Assembly (NCBI GenBank): GCA_963773655.1
Contig: CAVZBX010000001.1
Coordinates: forward strand, 1,240,001 to 1,304,000
Reading direction: 5' to 3'
DNA: 64,000 bases
DNA from: DASSQJ01 sp963773655
GTDB lineage: Bacteria; Actinomycetota; Actinomycetes; Actinomycetales; Dermatophilaceae
In this document: piece by piece, positions 1 through 9,327 of the stretch
How positions within the stretch are numbered: position 1 is the first letter of the stretch
Layout: each line of letters opens with the position of its first letter
Position numbers and translations under genes: made by a program
The notes under the pieces: model-generated
What the model was told of the DNA's origin: nothing
Databases searched by the model: none
Seen by the model: the letters and a program-made list of their open reading frames with translations, nothing else

Positions 1-1
1 C

Positions 2-703
2 GAGGCGATGCGCGTGCTCGTCGAGGCCGGCTGCGACGTCGTCGAGGTCGGCATCCCGTACAGCGACCCGCTCATGGACGGGCCGGTGATCCAGGACGCC
101 GCGGCCACGGCGCTGGCGCGCGGGGCGCACGTCGACGACGTCTTCACCGCGGTGGCGGCGGTCCGCGAGGCCGGTGCGGTCCCGCTCGTCATGACCTACT
201 GGAACCTCGTCCTCCACCGGGGGGTGGAGCGGTTCGCCGCCGACCTGGCCGCCGCCGGGGGAGCTGGCCTGATCACCCCCGACCTCATCCCCGACGAGGC
301 CGGCGAGTGGATGGCCGCGAGCGACCGCCACGGCCTCGACCGCGTCTTCCTCGTCGCCCCCAGCTCCACTCCCGAGCGCCTCGCCCGGGTCGCCGCGGCC
401 TGCCGGGGCTTCGTCTACGCCGCGTCCACGATGGGCGTCACCGGGGCGCGCAGCAGCGTCGACGCCGACGCCGGCGGACTCGTCGACCGGGTCCGTGCGG
501 TCACGGACCTGCCCGTGTGCATCGGCCTCGGGGTCTCCACCCGCGAGCAGGCCGCGGAGATCGCCGGCTACGCCGACGGCGTCATCGTCGGGTCGGCCCT
601 GGTCCGGGCCCTCGCCGGCGACGGGGAACTCGGCGATCGCCTCGAGGCGTTGCGCACGCTGACCACCGAGCTGGCCGCCGGCGTGCGGGAAGGAGCCCGA
701 TGA
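2..703 (+). CDS. trpA: Tryptophan synthase alpha chain (5' end cut by window edge)
   Basis: This subunit cleaves indole-3-glycerol phosphate to indole and glyceraldehyde 3-phosphate and passes indole to the TrpB subunit, the last step of tryptophan synthesis. The visible part shows the family signature EVGIPYSDPLMDGPVIQ, which contains the catalytic Glu and Asp, and late in the barrel the phosphate-binding segments GLGVSTREQA and GVIVGSALV. About 234 codons are visible, and full-length TrpA is about 265-270 residues, so roughly 30-35 N-terminal residues lie before the window. The reading frame is open to the edge, so the Met codon at base 8 is internal and not the start. The stop overlaps the next ATG (ATGA), which implies translational coupling to the membrane protein downstream. 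Confidence 0.95.
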   Translation, partial: EAMRVLVEAGCDVVEVGIPYSDPLMDGPVIQDAAATALARGAHVDDVFTAVAAVREAGAVPLVMTYWNLVLHRGVERFAADLAAAGGAGLITPDLIPDEAGEWMAASDRHGLDRVFLVAPSSTPERLARVAAACRGFVYAASTMGVTGARSSVDADAGGLVDRVRAVTDLPVCIGLGVSTREQAAEIAGYADGVIVGSALVRALAGDGELGDRLEALRTLTTELAAGVREGAR

Positions 704-1209
704 CCACCACGACCGAGCCGTCCACGGACCCCGCTCGCACGGCCCGCCGCGATCGTGCCCTCGACGCCGTCGGGCTGCTCGCCCGGCTCTTCCTCGGCGG
801 GGTGCTCATCTACGCCGGCGCGGTGAAGATCCCCCGACCGCTCACCTCGGAGCGGGCGGTCCAGGCCTACGAGATCTTCCCGATGGACCTCGCCGGCTAC
901 ATCGGGCTGGCCCTGCCGTTCGTCGAGGTGGTGCTCGGTGCGCTCCTCGTGCTCGGCCTCTTCACCCGGGTGACGGCGGCGCTCTCGACGCTGCTCATGC
1001 TCGCCTTCATCGTCGGCATCGCCCAGGCGTGGGCCCGCGGGCTCACCATCGACTGCGGCTGCTTCGGGGGAGGCGGCCAGATCGGCGCCGAGGAGACGAA
1101 GTACCCTCAGGAGATCGCGCGGGACGCGGGCTTCGCGCTCGCCGGAGCCTGGCTCTGGTGGCGGCCACGCTCCCTCGCCTCCCTCGACCGCGTCCTCTTC
1201 GGACACTGA
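700..1209 (+). CDS. MauE/DoxX-family membrane protein
   Basis: A 169-residue integral membrane protein with about four hydrophobic segments. The first is near residues 25-45 and the middle ones lie around LALPFVEVVLGALLVLG. A DCGCFGGGG motif follows the third segment. MauE and DoxX-like proteins use such membrane cysteines to pass electrons or disulfides to a thioredoxin-like partner. The start is the ATG overlapping the trpA stop, with AAGGAG about 5 bases upstream; longer readings into trpA are overlap artefacts. The next gene encodes a membrane-anchored CPAC thioredoxin-fold protein, so the two probably form a redox pair at the membrane. The substrate is unknown, and the link to tryptophan synthesis seems positional only. 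Confidence 0.8.
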   Translation: MTTTTEPSTDPARTARRDRALDAVGLLARLFLGGVLIYAGAVKIPRPLTSERAVQAYEIFPMDLAGYIGLALPFVEVVLGALLVLGLFTRVTAALSTLLMLAFIVGIAQAWARGLTIDCGCFGGGGQIGAEETKYPQEIARDAGFALAGAWLWWRPRSLASLDRVLFGH

Positions 1210-1246
1210 CCCCCACCGACACGCACCGAAAGGCTCCCGGACCACC

Positions 1247-2023
1247 ATGGCGAAGAAGTCGAGCCCCCCGGCGTCCACCGCCCGCCAGGCCAAGATCCAG
1301 GCCGCCCAGAAGCAGCAGGGCGGCGGGGCCAACAAGATCGTCGTCGCCACGGTCGTCGTCGTCGTGGCGATCATCGCCGTCGTCGCCGGAGTCATCTGGG
1401 TCGAGCAGTCCAAGCAGGACGAGGCGGTCGGTGGCGGCAACGCCCTGCCGCCGGGGGTCACCGAGCTCGGGGCGGGGTTCCCGGCCTACGCCGACGTCAC
1501 GGCCGAGGCGGGCGCGCCCACCCTCGACGTCTTCGAGGACTTCCAGTGCCCGGCCTGCGCGGCCTTCGAGGCGCGGCTGGGGCCGACGATCGACGAGCTC
1601 GCGACCGCCGGCAAGGTCGAGGTCGTCTACCACGTGAAGAACTTCCTCGACGACAACCTGCGCAACGACTCCTCCACCCGGGCCGGCAACGCGGCGTTCT
1701 GCGCCGCCGACGCCGGGAAGTTCGTGGAGTACCACTCCCAGCTCTTCGCCAACCAGCCCGCCACCGAGGGTGACGGCTTCAGCGACCAGACCCTCACGGG
1801 CATCGCCACGGCGGTCGGCATCAGCGGCGAGGAGCTGGACACCTGGGAGACGTGCTACCAGGCCGGCCGGTACGACGACTACATCGACTCCGTCGAGAGG
1901 GCCTCCTTCGAGGACGGTGTGCGCGGCACCCCCACCGTGCGGATCAACGGCGAGGACGTCGCGCTCGAGGCGATCGCCACGCCCGAGCTGCTGACCAACG
2001 CCATCGAGGTCGCGACGAAGTGA
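1247..2023 (+). CDS. Membrane-anchored DsbA-like thioredoxin-fold protein
   Basis: A 258-residue protein with a basic cytoplasmic N-terminus, one transmembrane helix at about residues 31-52, and an extracytoplasmic DsbA/thioredoxin_4 domain. The active site is CPAC at residues 101-104 in the context FEDFQCPACAAFE. A later segment ending in GVRGTPTVRING carries the cis-proline loop (TP) typical of the fold. The family catalyses disulfide formation or isomerisation in exported proteins. The start ATG has a weak GAAAGG about 13 bases upstream. The gene lies between a MauE-like membrane redox protein and lgt, which places it in an envelope protein maturation group. Confidence 0.87.
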   Translation: MAKKSSPPASTARQAKIQAAQKQQGGGANKIVVATVVVVVAIIAVVAGVIWVEQSKQDEAVGGGNALPPGVTELGAGFPAYADVTAEAGAPTLDVFEDFQCPACAAFEARLGPTIDELATAGKVEVVYHVKNFLDDNLRNDSSTRAGNAAFCAADAGKFVEYHSQLFANQPATEGDGFSDQTLTGIATAVGISGEELDTWETCYQAGRYDDYIDSVERASFEDGVRGTPTVRINGEDVALEAIATPELLTNAIEVATK

Positions 2024-2062
2024 GCCGGTGACCTCGGTCCCGCCGAGGTGCCGGATCGGCCC

Positions 2063-3076
2063 ATGATCGCCTACCTGCCCAGCCCCACCGTGGGCGCCCT
2101 CCACCTGGGCCCGCTGACCCTGCGGGCGTACGCGCTGTGCATCCTCGCCGGGATCGTGCTCGCCGTCTGGCTCGCCGGCCGCCGGCTCACCGCGCGCGGC
2201 TACGAGCAGGGGGTCGTCCTCGACATCGCCGGGTGGGCGGTGATCTTCGGCATCCTCGGCGGGCGGATCTACCACGTCATCACCACCCCCGGCCCCTACT
2301 GGGGGGAGGGCGGCAACCCGCTGGACGCGCTGCGCATCTGGAACGGCGGCCTGGGCATCTGGGGAGCCATCTCCCTCGGCGCCCTCGGGGCGTGGATCGG
2401 CTGCCGCCGCCACGGCGTCTCCTTCCTCGACTTCGCCGACGCCGCCGCGCCGGGCGTCGCGTTCGCCCAGGCCATCGGGCGGTGGGGCAACTGGTTCAAC
2501 AACGAGCTCTACGGCGGCCCCACCGACCTGCCGTGGGGGCTGGAGATCCACGAGTGGGACCAGGCGGCCGCCCGGGCGGTCACCGACGCGTCGGGTGACC
2601 CCGTCGTCATCGGGGTGTTCCACCCGACCTTCCTCTACGAGTTCCTCTTCCTCGTGCTGCTCGGGACGCTCCTGCTCGTCGTCGACCACCGGTTCCGGCT
2701 GGCGCCCGGGCAGCTGTTCGGGATGTACGTCGCCGGGTACCCGGTGGGACGGGTGGTCATCGAGCGGATGCGCACCGACGAGGCCGAGCTGGTCCTCGGG
2801 CAGCGGCTCAACGTGTGGACCAGCGTCGCGGTCTTCCTCCTCGGACTCTGGATCATCTGGTACACCGGACGCCGCGCCCGCCGGGCAGGACCCGACGGGC
2901 CCGCCGAGGGGCCGTCTGCGGGCGTCGACGGCACCGGCGACGAGGCCCTCCCTGCGGGCGGTGACCCGGCCGCCCCGGCGGGCGGCGACGAGGCCGTCCC
3001 CGCGGGCGGCGACGAGGCCCCGGAGGCCGGCGGTCAGGCACGCCGCGATCCCGGTTCCTCCCACGATGTGGGATAG
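2063..3076 (+). CDS. lgt: Prolipoprotein diacylglyceryl transferase
   Basis: Lgt moves the diacylglyceryl group of phosphatidylglycerol onto the lipobox cysteine of prolipoproteins, the first step of lipoprotein maturation at the membrane. The hallmark region RWGNWFNNELYGGPTDLPWG is present, as are GGRIYHVITTP and HPTFLYE near the sixth and seventh membrane segments. ATG at 2063 fits the usual N-terminus (MIAYLPSP) better than the GTG at 2048. GAGGTG at 2044-2049 could be its ribosome-binding site. The protein has 337 residues. After the last helix (WIIWYTG) a hydrophilic tail of about 60 residues follows, rich in Pro, Ala, Gly and acidic residues, with near-repeats of PAGGDEA. The tail is not part of the catalytic core. 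Two lipoproteins in this window (GerMN protein and peptide-binding protein) would be substrates. Confidence 0.95.
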   Translation: MIAYLPSPTVGALHLGPLTLRAYALCILAGIVLAVWLAGRRLTARGYEQGVVLDIAGWAVIFGILGGRIYHVITTPGPYWGEGGNPLDALRIWNGGLGIWGAISLGALGAWIGCRRHGVSFLDFADAAAPGVAFAQAIGRWGNWFNNELYGGPTDLPWGLEIHEWDQAAARAVTDASGDPVVIGVFHPTFLYEFLFLVLLGTLLLVVDHRFRLAPGQLFGMYVAGYPVGRVVIERMRTDEAELVLGQRLNVWTSVAVFLLGLWIIWYTGRRARRAGPDGPAEGPSAGVDGTGDEALPAGGDPAAPAGGDEAVPAGGDEAPEAGGQARRDPGSSHDVG

Positions 3077-3111
3077 CCCGGCTCGAATGTCAAGACGCGG
3101 AGGGTCATGGC

Positions 3112-3117
3112 TAGCAT
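3112..3117 (+). promoter_or_regulatory. Candidate -10 box of gltBD
   Basis: TAGCAT fits the actinobacterial TANNNT -10 element and lies between lgt and gltB. No clear -35 box is visible. It would start a leader of roughly 80 bases ending at the gltB GTG. Confidence 0.4.
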
Positions 3118-3167
3118 GGCCGGACGTGGCCGCTGTCGTCCGCGCCTGACCTTGCCGTGCCCGGCCC

Positions 3168-3192
3168 CCTCGGGGTGCCGACGACCCCGAGG
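3168..3192 (+). promoter_or_regulatory. Leader hairpin overlapping the gltB ribosome-binding site
   Basis: CCTCGGGGT (3168-3176) and ACCCCGAGG (3184-3192) form a perfect 9-bp stem with a 7-base loop. The only Shine-Dalgarno-like GAGG before the gltB GTG lies in the 3' arm, so the stem would hide it. No known riboswitch core was recognised. Confidence 0.45.
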
Positions 3193-3205
3193 ACGGTGAT
3201 CCGAC

Positions 3206-6200
3206 GTGACCGTCGCCCGCTTCTCTTCCCACCCCGCGGACGTGGGGCTCTACCGCCGCGAGCACGAGCACGACGCGTGCGGGGTGGCCATGGTGGCGAC
3301 GATGCGGGGGAGAGCGGGCCACGACATCGTCGTCCACGCCCTGGACGCGCTGCGGAACCTCGACCACCGCGGCGCCACCGGCGCCGACCCCCTCGTCGGC
3401 GACGGCGCCGGCATCCTCACCCAGGTCCCGGACGCGTTCTTCCGGGCTGTCCTCGACGCCCCGCTGCCGCCGGCGGGCCGCTACGCCGCCGGCATGGCGT
3501 ACCTGCCGGCCGACGACTCCGACCGGGCCGCGGCCGAGCAGCGCATCGGCGAGATCGCCGCGGAGGAGGGACTGCGCGTCCTCGCGTGGCGGGACGTGCC
3601 GGTCGTGCCCGACCTCGTCGGCCGGGCCGCCCGTGCCACGATGCCGTGCTTCCGGCAGCTGTTCGTGGCCTCCGACGCCGGTCTCTCCGGCATCGAGCTC
3701 GACCGGGTCGCGTTCGCCCTGCGCAAGCGGGCCGAGCGGGAGGCCGAGGTGTACTTCCCCTCGCTGTCGGCGCGCACCGTCGTCTACAAGGGGATGCTCA
3801 CCACCGGCCAGCTCGAGCCCTTCTTCCCCGACCTCTCCGACGAGCGGTTCGCCAGCGAGCTCGCCCTGGTGCACTCGCGCTTCTCCACCAACACCTTCCC
3901 GAGCTGGCCGCTGGCCCACCCGTACCGGCTGATCGCCCACAACGGCGAGATCAACACGGTGAAGGGCAACCGCAACTGGATGCACGCCCGCGAGAGCCAG
4001 CTGGGCTCGGACGTCATCCCCGGGGACCTCTCCCGGATCTTCCCGGTCTGCGCCCCCGACGCCTCCGACTCCGCCACCTTCGACGAGGTGCTCGAGCTGA
4101 TCCACCTCGGGGGCCGCTCGCTGCCCCACGCCGTGCTCATGATGATCCCGGAGGCGTGGGAGAACCACGAGTCGATGGATCCCGCCCGCAAGGCGTTCTA
4201 CGAGTTCCACTCCACCTTCATGGAGCCGTGGGACGGGCCGGCCAACGTCTGCTTCACCGACGGCACCCTCGTCGGCGCGGTCCTCGACCGCAACGGCCTG
4301 CGCCCCGGCCGCTACTGGGTCACCGACGACGGCCTGGTCGTCCTCGCCTCCGAGGCGGGCGTGCTCGACCTCGAGCCGGAGAAGGTGGTGCGCCGCGGCC
4401 GGCTGCAGCCGGGCCGGATGTTCCTCGTCGACACCGCGGCCGGCCGGATCATCAGCGACGACGAGGTCAAGTCCGGGCTCGCCGCCGAGCACCCCTACGA
4501 GGAGTGGCTGCACGCCGGGCTGATCCACCTCGAGGACCTCCCCGAGCGCGAGCACATCGTCCACACGGCGGCCTCGGTCGCCCGGCGCCAGCGGACCTTC
4601 GGGTACACCGAGGAGGAGCTCAAGGTCATCATCGCGCCGATGGCGCGCACCGGTGCCGAGGCCCTGGGCTCGATGGGCACCGACACCCCGATCGCCGTGC
4701 TGTCCGAGCGGCCCCGCCTCGTCTTCGACTACTTCACCCAGCTCTTCGCCCAGGTGACCAACCCGCCGCTCGACGCCATCCGCGAGGAGCTGGTCACCTC
4801 GCTCGCCGGCACCATCGGTCCCGAGGGCAACCTCCTGGACGCCAACGCGGCGCACGCCCGTCAGGTGGTGCTGCCGTTCCCGGTCATCGACAACGACGAG
4901 CTCGCCAAGATCGTCCACGTCAACGCCGACGGCGACCTCCCCGGCTTCGCCACCGTCGTGGTCCGCGGTACCTACGACGCGAGTGGCGGCGAGGCGGCGC
5001 TGCGTGGCCGCCTCCACGAGATCTTCGACGAGGTGTCCGCCGCCATCCGCGACGGCGCCCGCTTCGTCGTGCTCTCCGACCGCGACTCCGACCGCGACAC
5101 CGCGCCGATCCCCTCGCTGCTGCTCACCTCCGCGGTGCACCACCACCTGATCCGTGAGAAGACCCGCACCCAGGTCGGCCTGATCGTCGAGGCCGGCGAC
5201 GTCCGCGAGGTGCACCACGTCGCCCTGCTCGTCGGGTACGGCGCCGCCGCGATCAACCCGTACCTCGCGATGGAGACCGTCGAGGACATGGTGCGCAGCG
5301 GGATGATCACCGAGGTCACCGAGGAGAGGGCGGTCGCCAACCTCATCAAGGCGCTCGGCAAGGGCGTGCTCAAGGTGATGTCGAAGATGGGCATCTCGAC
5401 GGTCGCGTCGTACCGGGGCGCCCAGGTCTTCGAGGCCGTCGGCCTCTCCCAGGAGCTCGTCGACGAGTTCTTCACCGGCACGGTCACCCAGCTCGGCGGT
5501 GTCGGCCTCGACGTGCTCGCCGCGGAGACCGGCGCGCGGCACGCGATGGCGTACCCGCCGGACGGCATCCGCCAGGCGCACCGCAAGCTGCTCGTCGGCG
5601 GCGAGTACCAGTGGCGGCGTGAGGGCGAGCCGCACCTGTTCGACCCCGAGACCGTCTTCCGGCTGCAGCACGCCACCCGCAGCCGCCGCTACGACGTCTT
5701 CAAGCAGTACACCGAGCGGATCGACGAGCAGTCCGGGCGGCTGATGACGTTGCGCGGGCTCTTCGAGCTCGGCGGCGCGCAGCCGCGGCCGCCCGTGCCG
5801 ATCGAGGAGGTGGAGCCGGTGGAGTCGATCGTCCAGCGCTTCTCCACCGGCGCGATGAGCTACGGGTCGATCAGCCAGGAGGCGCACGAGACCCTCGCGA
5901 TCGCGATGAACCGCCTCAAGGCCCGGTCGAACACCGGCGAGGGCGGCGAGGACGCCGAGCGGCTCATGGACCCCGAGCGCCGCTCGGCGATCAAGCAGGT
6001 CGCCTCCGGCCGCTTCGGCGTGACCTCGCTCTACCTCACCCACGCCGACGACATCCAGATCAAGATGGCCCAGGGGGCCAAGCCGGGGGAGGGCGGCCAG
6101 CTGCCCGGCCCCAAGGTCTACCCGTGGGTGGCCCGGACGCGGCACTCGACGCCGGGCGTCGGGCTCATCTCGCCGCCCCCGCACCACGACATCTACTCGA

Positions 6201-7747
6201 TCGAGGACCTCGCCCAGCTGATCCACGACCTCAAGAACGCCAACCCCGACGCGCGCATCCACGTCAAGCTCGTCTCCGAGATCGGCGTCGGCACGGTGGC
6301 CGCCGGAGTCAGCAAGGCGCACGCCGACGTCGTGCTCATCTCCGGGCACGACGGCGGCACCGGCGCCTCCCCGCTCACCAGCCTCAAGCACGCGGGCGGG
6401 CCCTGGGAGCTGGGCCTCGCCGAGACCCAGCAGACCCTCGTCCTCAACGGGCTGCGCGACCGGATCGTCGTGCAGGTCGACGGGCAGATCAAGACCGGAC
6501 GCGACGTCGTCATCGCCGCGCTGCTCGGGGCCGAGGAGTACGGGTTCGCCACGGCGCCGCTCGTCGTCTCCGGCTGCATCCTCATGCGGGTCTGCCACCT
6601 CGACACCTGCCCGGTCGGCATCGCCACCCAGAACCCGGAGCTGCGGGCCCGGTTCTCCGGGGCGCCCGAGTTCGTCGAGACCTTCTTCGAGTTCGTCGCC
6701 GAGGAGGTGCGCGAGCACCTCGCGGCGCTCGGCTTCCGCAGCCTCGAGGAGGCGATCGGCCAGATCCAGCACCTCGACACCCGCAAGGCGGTCGAGCACT
6801 GGAAGGCCTCGGGCCTCGACCTCGCCCCGGTCCTCGCGCGGGTCGAGAGCCCGGACGGCTCGGGCATCCGCCACCAGGTGGCCCAGGACCACGGCCTGGA
6901 GAAGGCGCTGGACCACCAGCTCATCGCCGCCGCCCGCGACGCCATCGACCACGGCACACCGGTCAAGGCGCGGTTCGCCGTCCGCAACGTCAACCGCACG
7001 GTCGGGACCATGCTCGGCCACGAGGTCACCAAGGTCCACCCCCACGGCCTCGCCGACGGCACCATCGACATCGCCCTCACCGGCTCGGCGGGGCAGAGCC
7101 TCGGCGCGTTCCTTCCGGCCGGCATCACCCTGCGGCTCGAGGGCGACGCCAACGACTACGTGGCCAAGGGCCTGTCCGGAGGGCGGGTGGTCGTGCGGCC
7201 GGCCCCGGGCTCGGCGCTCGTGGCCGAGGACAACGTCGTCGCGGGCAACGTCATCGCGTACGGCGCGACCTCCGGCGAGGTGTTCCTCCGCGGCCGGGTC
7301 GGCGAGCGCTTCTGCGTCCGCAACTCCGGCGTCACCGCGGTCGTCGAGGGCGTCGGCGACCACGGGCTCGAGTACATGACGGGCGGCACCGCCCTGATCC
7401 TCGGCCCCACCGGGCGCAACGTCGCAGCCGGGATGTCCGGCGGCGTCGGGTACGTCCTCGACCTCGACCCGCGCAACGTCAACGGGGAGCTCGTCGACAC
7501 CCTGCCGCTGCGGCCCGAGGACGAGCTCGTCGTCCACGACCTGCTCGAGCGGCACCTGCAGTGGACCGACTCCACGGTGGCCGCTCGGCTCCTCGCCGAC
7601 TGGGGCAGTGCCCGGTCGGCCTTCACCCTCGTCCTCCCCAGGGCCTACCAGCGCGTCCTCGACGTGCGTGCCGCGGCCGCGGAGGAGGGGCTCGACCCCG
7701 ACAGCACCCAGGTGTGGGAGCGGATCATGGAGGCCTCCCGTGGCTGA
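3206..7747 (+). CDS. gltB: Glutamate synthase large subunit
   Basis: GltB makes two glutamates from glutamine and 2-oxoglutarate, using electrons supplied by GltD. The protein has 1513 residues, the normal length. It begins with a 24-residue propeptide before Cys25 (DACGVAM), which becomes the N-terminal nucleophile of the class II glutaminase domain (to about residue 430). A central domain follows. The FMN-binding synthase barrel spans about residues 870-1250 (GAKPGEGGQLPG, SGHDGGTGASP). The [3Fe-4S] cysteines are C1124, C1130 and C1135 (CILMRVCHLDTC). The C-terminal beta-helix holds Gly-rich repeats such as GGRVVVRP. The start is GTG, giving the expected short propeptide. The gene overlaps gltD by 8 bases. 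A hairpin in the leader may limit translation. Confidence 0.97.
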   Translation: MTVARFSSHPADVGLYRREHEHDACGVAMVATMRGRAGHDIVVHALDALRNLDHRGATGADPLVGDGAGILTQVPDAFFRAVLDAPLPPAGRYAAGMAYLPADDSDRAAAEQRIGEIAAEEGLRVLAWRDVPVVPDLVGRAARATMPCFRQLFVASDAGLSGIELDRVAFALRKRAEREAEVYFPSLSARTVVYKGMLTTGQLEPFFPDLSDERFASELALVHSRFSTNTFPSWPLAHPYRLIAHNGEINTVKGNRNWMHARESQLGSDVIPGDLSRIFPVCAPDASDSATFDEVLELIHLGGRSLPHAVLMMIPEAWENHESMDPARKAFYEFHSTFMEPWDGPANVCFTDGTLVGAVLDRNGLRPGRYWVTDDGLVVLASEAGVLDLEPEKVVRRGRLQPGRMFLVDTAAGRIISDDEVKSGLAAEHPYEEWLHAGLIHLEDLPEREHIVHTAASVARRQRTFGYTEEELKVIIAPMARTGAEALGSMGTDTPIAVLSERPRLVFDYFTQLFAQVTNPPLDAIREELVTSLAGTIGPEGNLLDANAAHARQVVLPFPVIDNDELAKIVHVNADGDLPGFATVVVRGTYDASGGEAALRGRLHEIFDEVSAAIRDGARFVVLSDRDSDRDTAPIPSLLLTSAVHHHLIREKTRTQVGLIVEAGDVREVHHVALLVGYGAAAINPYLAMETVEDMVRSGMITEVTEERAVANLIKALGKGVLKVMSKMGISTVASYRGAQVFEAVGLSQELVDEFFTGTVTQLGGVGLDVLAAETGARHAMAYPPDGIRQAHRKLLVGGEYQWRREGEPHLFDPETVFRLQHATRSRRYDVFKQYTERIDEQSGRLMTLRGLFELGGAQPRPPVPIEEVEPVESIVQRFSTGAMSYGSISQEAHETLAIAMNRLKARSNTGEGGEDAERLMDPERRSAIKQVASGRFGVTSLYLTHADDIQIKMAQGAKPGEGGQLPGPKVYPWVARTRHSTPGVGLISPPPHHDIYSIEDLAQLIHDLKNANPDARIHVKLVSEIGVGTVAAGVSKAHADVVLISGHDGGTGASPLTSLKHAGGPWELGLAETQQTLVLNGLRDRIVVQVDGQIKTGRDVVIAALLGAEEYGFATAPLVVSGCILMRVCHLDTCPVGIATQNPELRARFSGAPEFVETFFEFVAEEVREHLAALGFRSLEEAIGQIQHLDTRKAVEHWKASGLDLAPVLARVESPDGSGIRHQVAQDHGLEKALDHQLIAAARDAIDHGTPVKARFAVRNVNRTVGTMLGHEVTKVHPHGLADGTIDIALTGSAGQSLGAFLPAGITLRLEGDANDYVAKGLSGGRVVVRPAPGSALVAEDNVVAGNVIAYGATSGEVFLRGRVGERFCVRNSGVTAVVEGVGDHGLEYMTGGTALILGPTGRNVAAGMSGGVGYVLDLDPRNVNGELVDTLPLRPEDELVVHDLLERHLQWTDSTVAARLLADWGSARSAFTLVLPRAYQRVLDVRAAAAEEGLDPDSTQVWERIMEASRG

Positions 7748-9200
7748 CCCCCAGGGCTTTCTCAGGACGCGCGAGCGCGAGCTGCCGCGGCGACGCCCGG
7801 TGCCGGTGCGCATCCGGGACTGGAAGGAGGTCTACGAGCCGCAGCCGGTGCCCGAGCTGCAGCGCCAGGCCGGCAGGTGCATGGACTGCGGCATCCCCTT
7901 CTGCCACAGCGGCTGTCCGCTCGGCAACCTCATCCCGGAGTGGAACGACCTCGCCTGGCGCGGGGAGTGGCGCCAGGCCATCGAGCGCCTCCACGCGACG
8001 AACAACTTCCCCGAGTTCACCGGGCGGCTCTGCCCGGCGCCGTGCGAGGCCGCCTGCGTCCTCGGCATCAACCAGCCGGCCGTCACGATCAAGCAGGTCG
8101 AGGTCACGATCATCGACCGCGCCTTCGAGAACGGCATCGTCGAGCCGATGTCCCCGGAACGGCTCTCCGGCCGCACCGTCGCCGTCGTCGGGTCCGGGCC
8201 GGCCGGGCTCGCCACCGCGCAGCAGCTGACCCGGGCCGGGCACACCGTGGCGGTCTACGAGCGGGCCGACCAGCCCGGTGGGCTGCTCCGCTACGGCATC
8301 CCCGAGTTCAAGATGGAGAAGTCCGTCCTCGACCGGCGGATCGCCCAGATGAAGTCGGAGGGGACGAGGTTCCGTACGGGTGTCGACGTCGGCAGCGACC
8401 TCACCGGGGCCCAGCTGCGCTCGCGGTACGACGCCGTGGTGGTCGCCGTCGGCGCCACCGTGCCCCGCGACCTGCCGGTGCCGGGGCGCGAGCTCGACGG
8501 CGTCATGCAGGCGATGGACTACCTCCCCCCGGCCAACCGCGTCGCCCGTGGCGAGCAGGTCGAGGGCCAGGTGACCGCCGAGGGCAAGGACGTCGTCGTC
8601 ATCGGCGGCGGCGACACCGGCGCCGACTGCATCGGCACCGCCCACCGCCAGGGCGCGCGGTCGGTGACGAGCCTGGAGATCATGCCCCAGCCGTCGGCCG
8701 AGCGTGCCGAGGCACACCCGTGGCCGACGTACCCGATGCTGTTCCGGGTCGCCTCCGCCCACGAGGAGGGTGGCGACCGCGTGTACGCGGTGTCGACCAG
8801 CGAGGTCGTCGGTGACGACGAGGGCCGGGTGCGCGCGCTGCGCCTGCACGAGGTGCGGATGGGCGAGCGGGGCTTCGAGAAGGTCGAGGGCTCGGAGCGG
8901 GAGATCCCGGCGCAGCTGGTGCTGCTCGCGATGGGGTTCCTCGGGCCGCAGCCCGGGGGGCTGCTCGAGCAGCTGGGGGTCGAGAAGGACCCGCGCAGCA
9001 ACGTCGCCCGGGACGACCGCTTCATGTCGAGCGTGCCCGGGGTGTTCGTCGCCGGGGACGCCGGCCGCGGGCAGTCGCTGATCGTCTGGGCGATCGCCGA
9101 GGGCCGGTCGGTGGCCCACGAGGTCGACGCCTACCTCATGGGCAAGCCGTCGCGCCTGCCGCGGCCGGTGAACCCCACCGACCGTCCGCTGACCGCCTGA
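7740..9200 (+). CDS. gltD: Glutamate synthase small subunit (NADPH-dependent)
   Basis: GltD oxidises NADPH through FAD and passes electrons through iron-sulfur clusters to GltB. The 486-residue protein has N-terminal cysteine clusters CMDCGIPFCHSGCPLGN and LCPAPCEAACVLG for [4Fe-4S] centres. An FAD Rossmann motif VGSGPAGLA follows at about residue 150, then a second dinucleotide motif IGGGDTGADC near residue 290. The ending GVFVAGDAGRGQSLIVWAI is the C-terminal FAD-contact region. The GTG start at 7740 lies inside the end of gltB, with GGAGG at 7729-7733 six bases upstream, so the subunits are translationally coupled. Confidence 0.97.
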   Translation: MADPQGFLRTRERELPRRRPVPVRIRDWKEVYEPQPVPELQRQAGRCMDCGIPFCHSGCPLGNLIPEWNDLAWRGEWRQAIERLHATNNFPEFTGRLCPAPCEAACVLGINQPAVTIKQVEVTIIDRAFENGIVEPMSPERLSGRTVAVVGSGPAGLATAQQLTRAGHTVAVYERADQPGGLLRYGIPEFKMEKSVLDRRIAQMKSEGTRFRTGVDVGSDLTGAQLRSRYDAVVVAVGATVPRDLPVPGRELDGVMQAMDYLPPANRVARGEQVEGQVTAEGKDVVVIGGGDTGADCIGTAHRQGARSVTSLEIMPQPSAERAEAHPWPTYPMLFRVASAHEEGGDRVYAVSTSEVVGDDEGRVRALRLHEVRMGERGFEKVEGSEREIPAQLVLLAMGFLGPQPGGLLEQLGVEKDPRSNVARDDRFMSSVPGVFVAGDAGRGQSLIVWAIAEGRSVAHEVDAYLMGKPSRLPRPVNPTDRPLTA

Positions 9201-9288
9201 GCCCACGCCCGGCCGTGCCGGGCCCCGCCCCCTCCGGACGTCGCCCCGGCCGGCCGCGGGCTCGGCCGGGTCCACGACACAGGACCTC

Positions 9289-9327
9289 GTCGACGTGGCA
9301 CGGGTTGCCAACCCCTGCCACGTCGAC
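9289..9327 (+). repeat. Perfect hairpin 1 downstream of gltD
   Basis: Arms GTCGACGTGGCA (9289-9300) and TGCCACGTCGAC (9316-9327) pair over 12 bp. The 15-base loop holds a smaller inverted repeat, GGGTTG/CAACCC. It may act as the gltBD terminator, although no T-run follows. Its right arm shares TCGAC (9323-9327) with hairpin 2. Confidence 0.7.

Noticed and set aside
1043..7813. A 2256-codon open frame on the minus strand under lgt and gltB
   Set aside because: It is the mirror of gltB codon bias. The translation is rich in Arg, Asp, Gly and Val repeats with no domains, while gltB on the other strand is complete.
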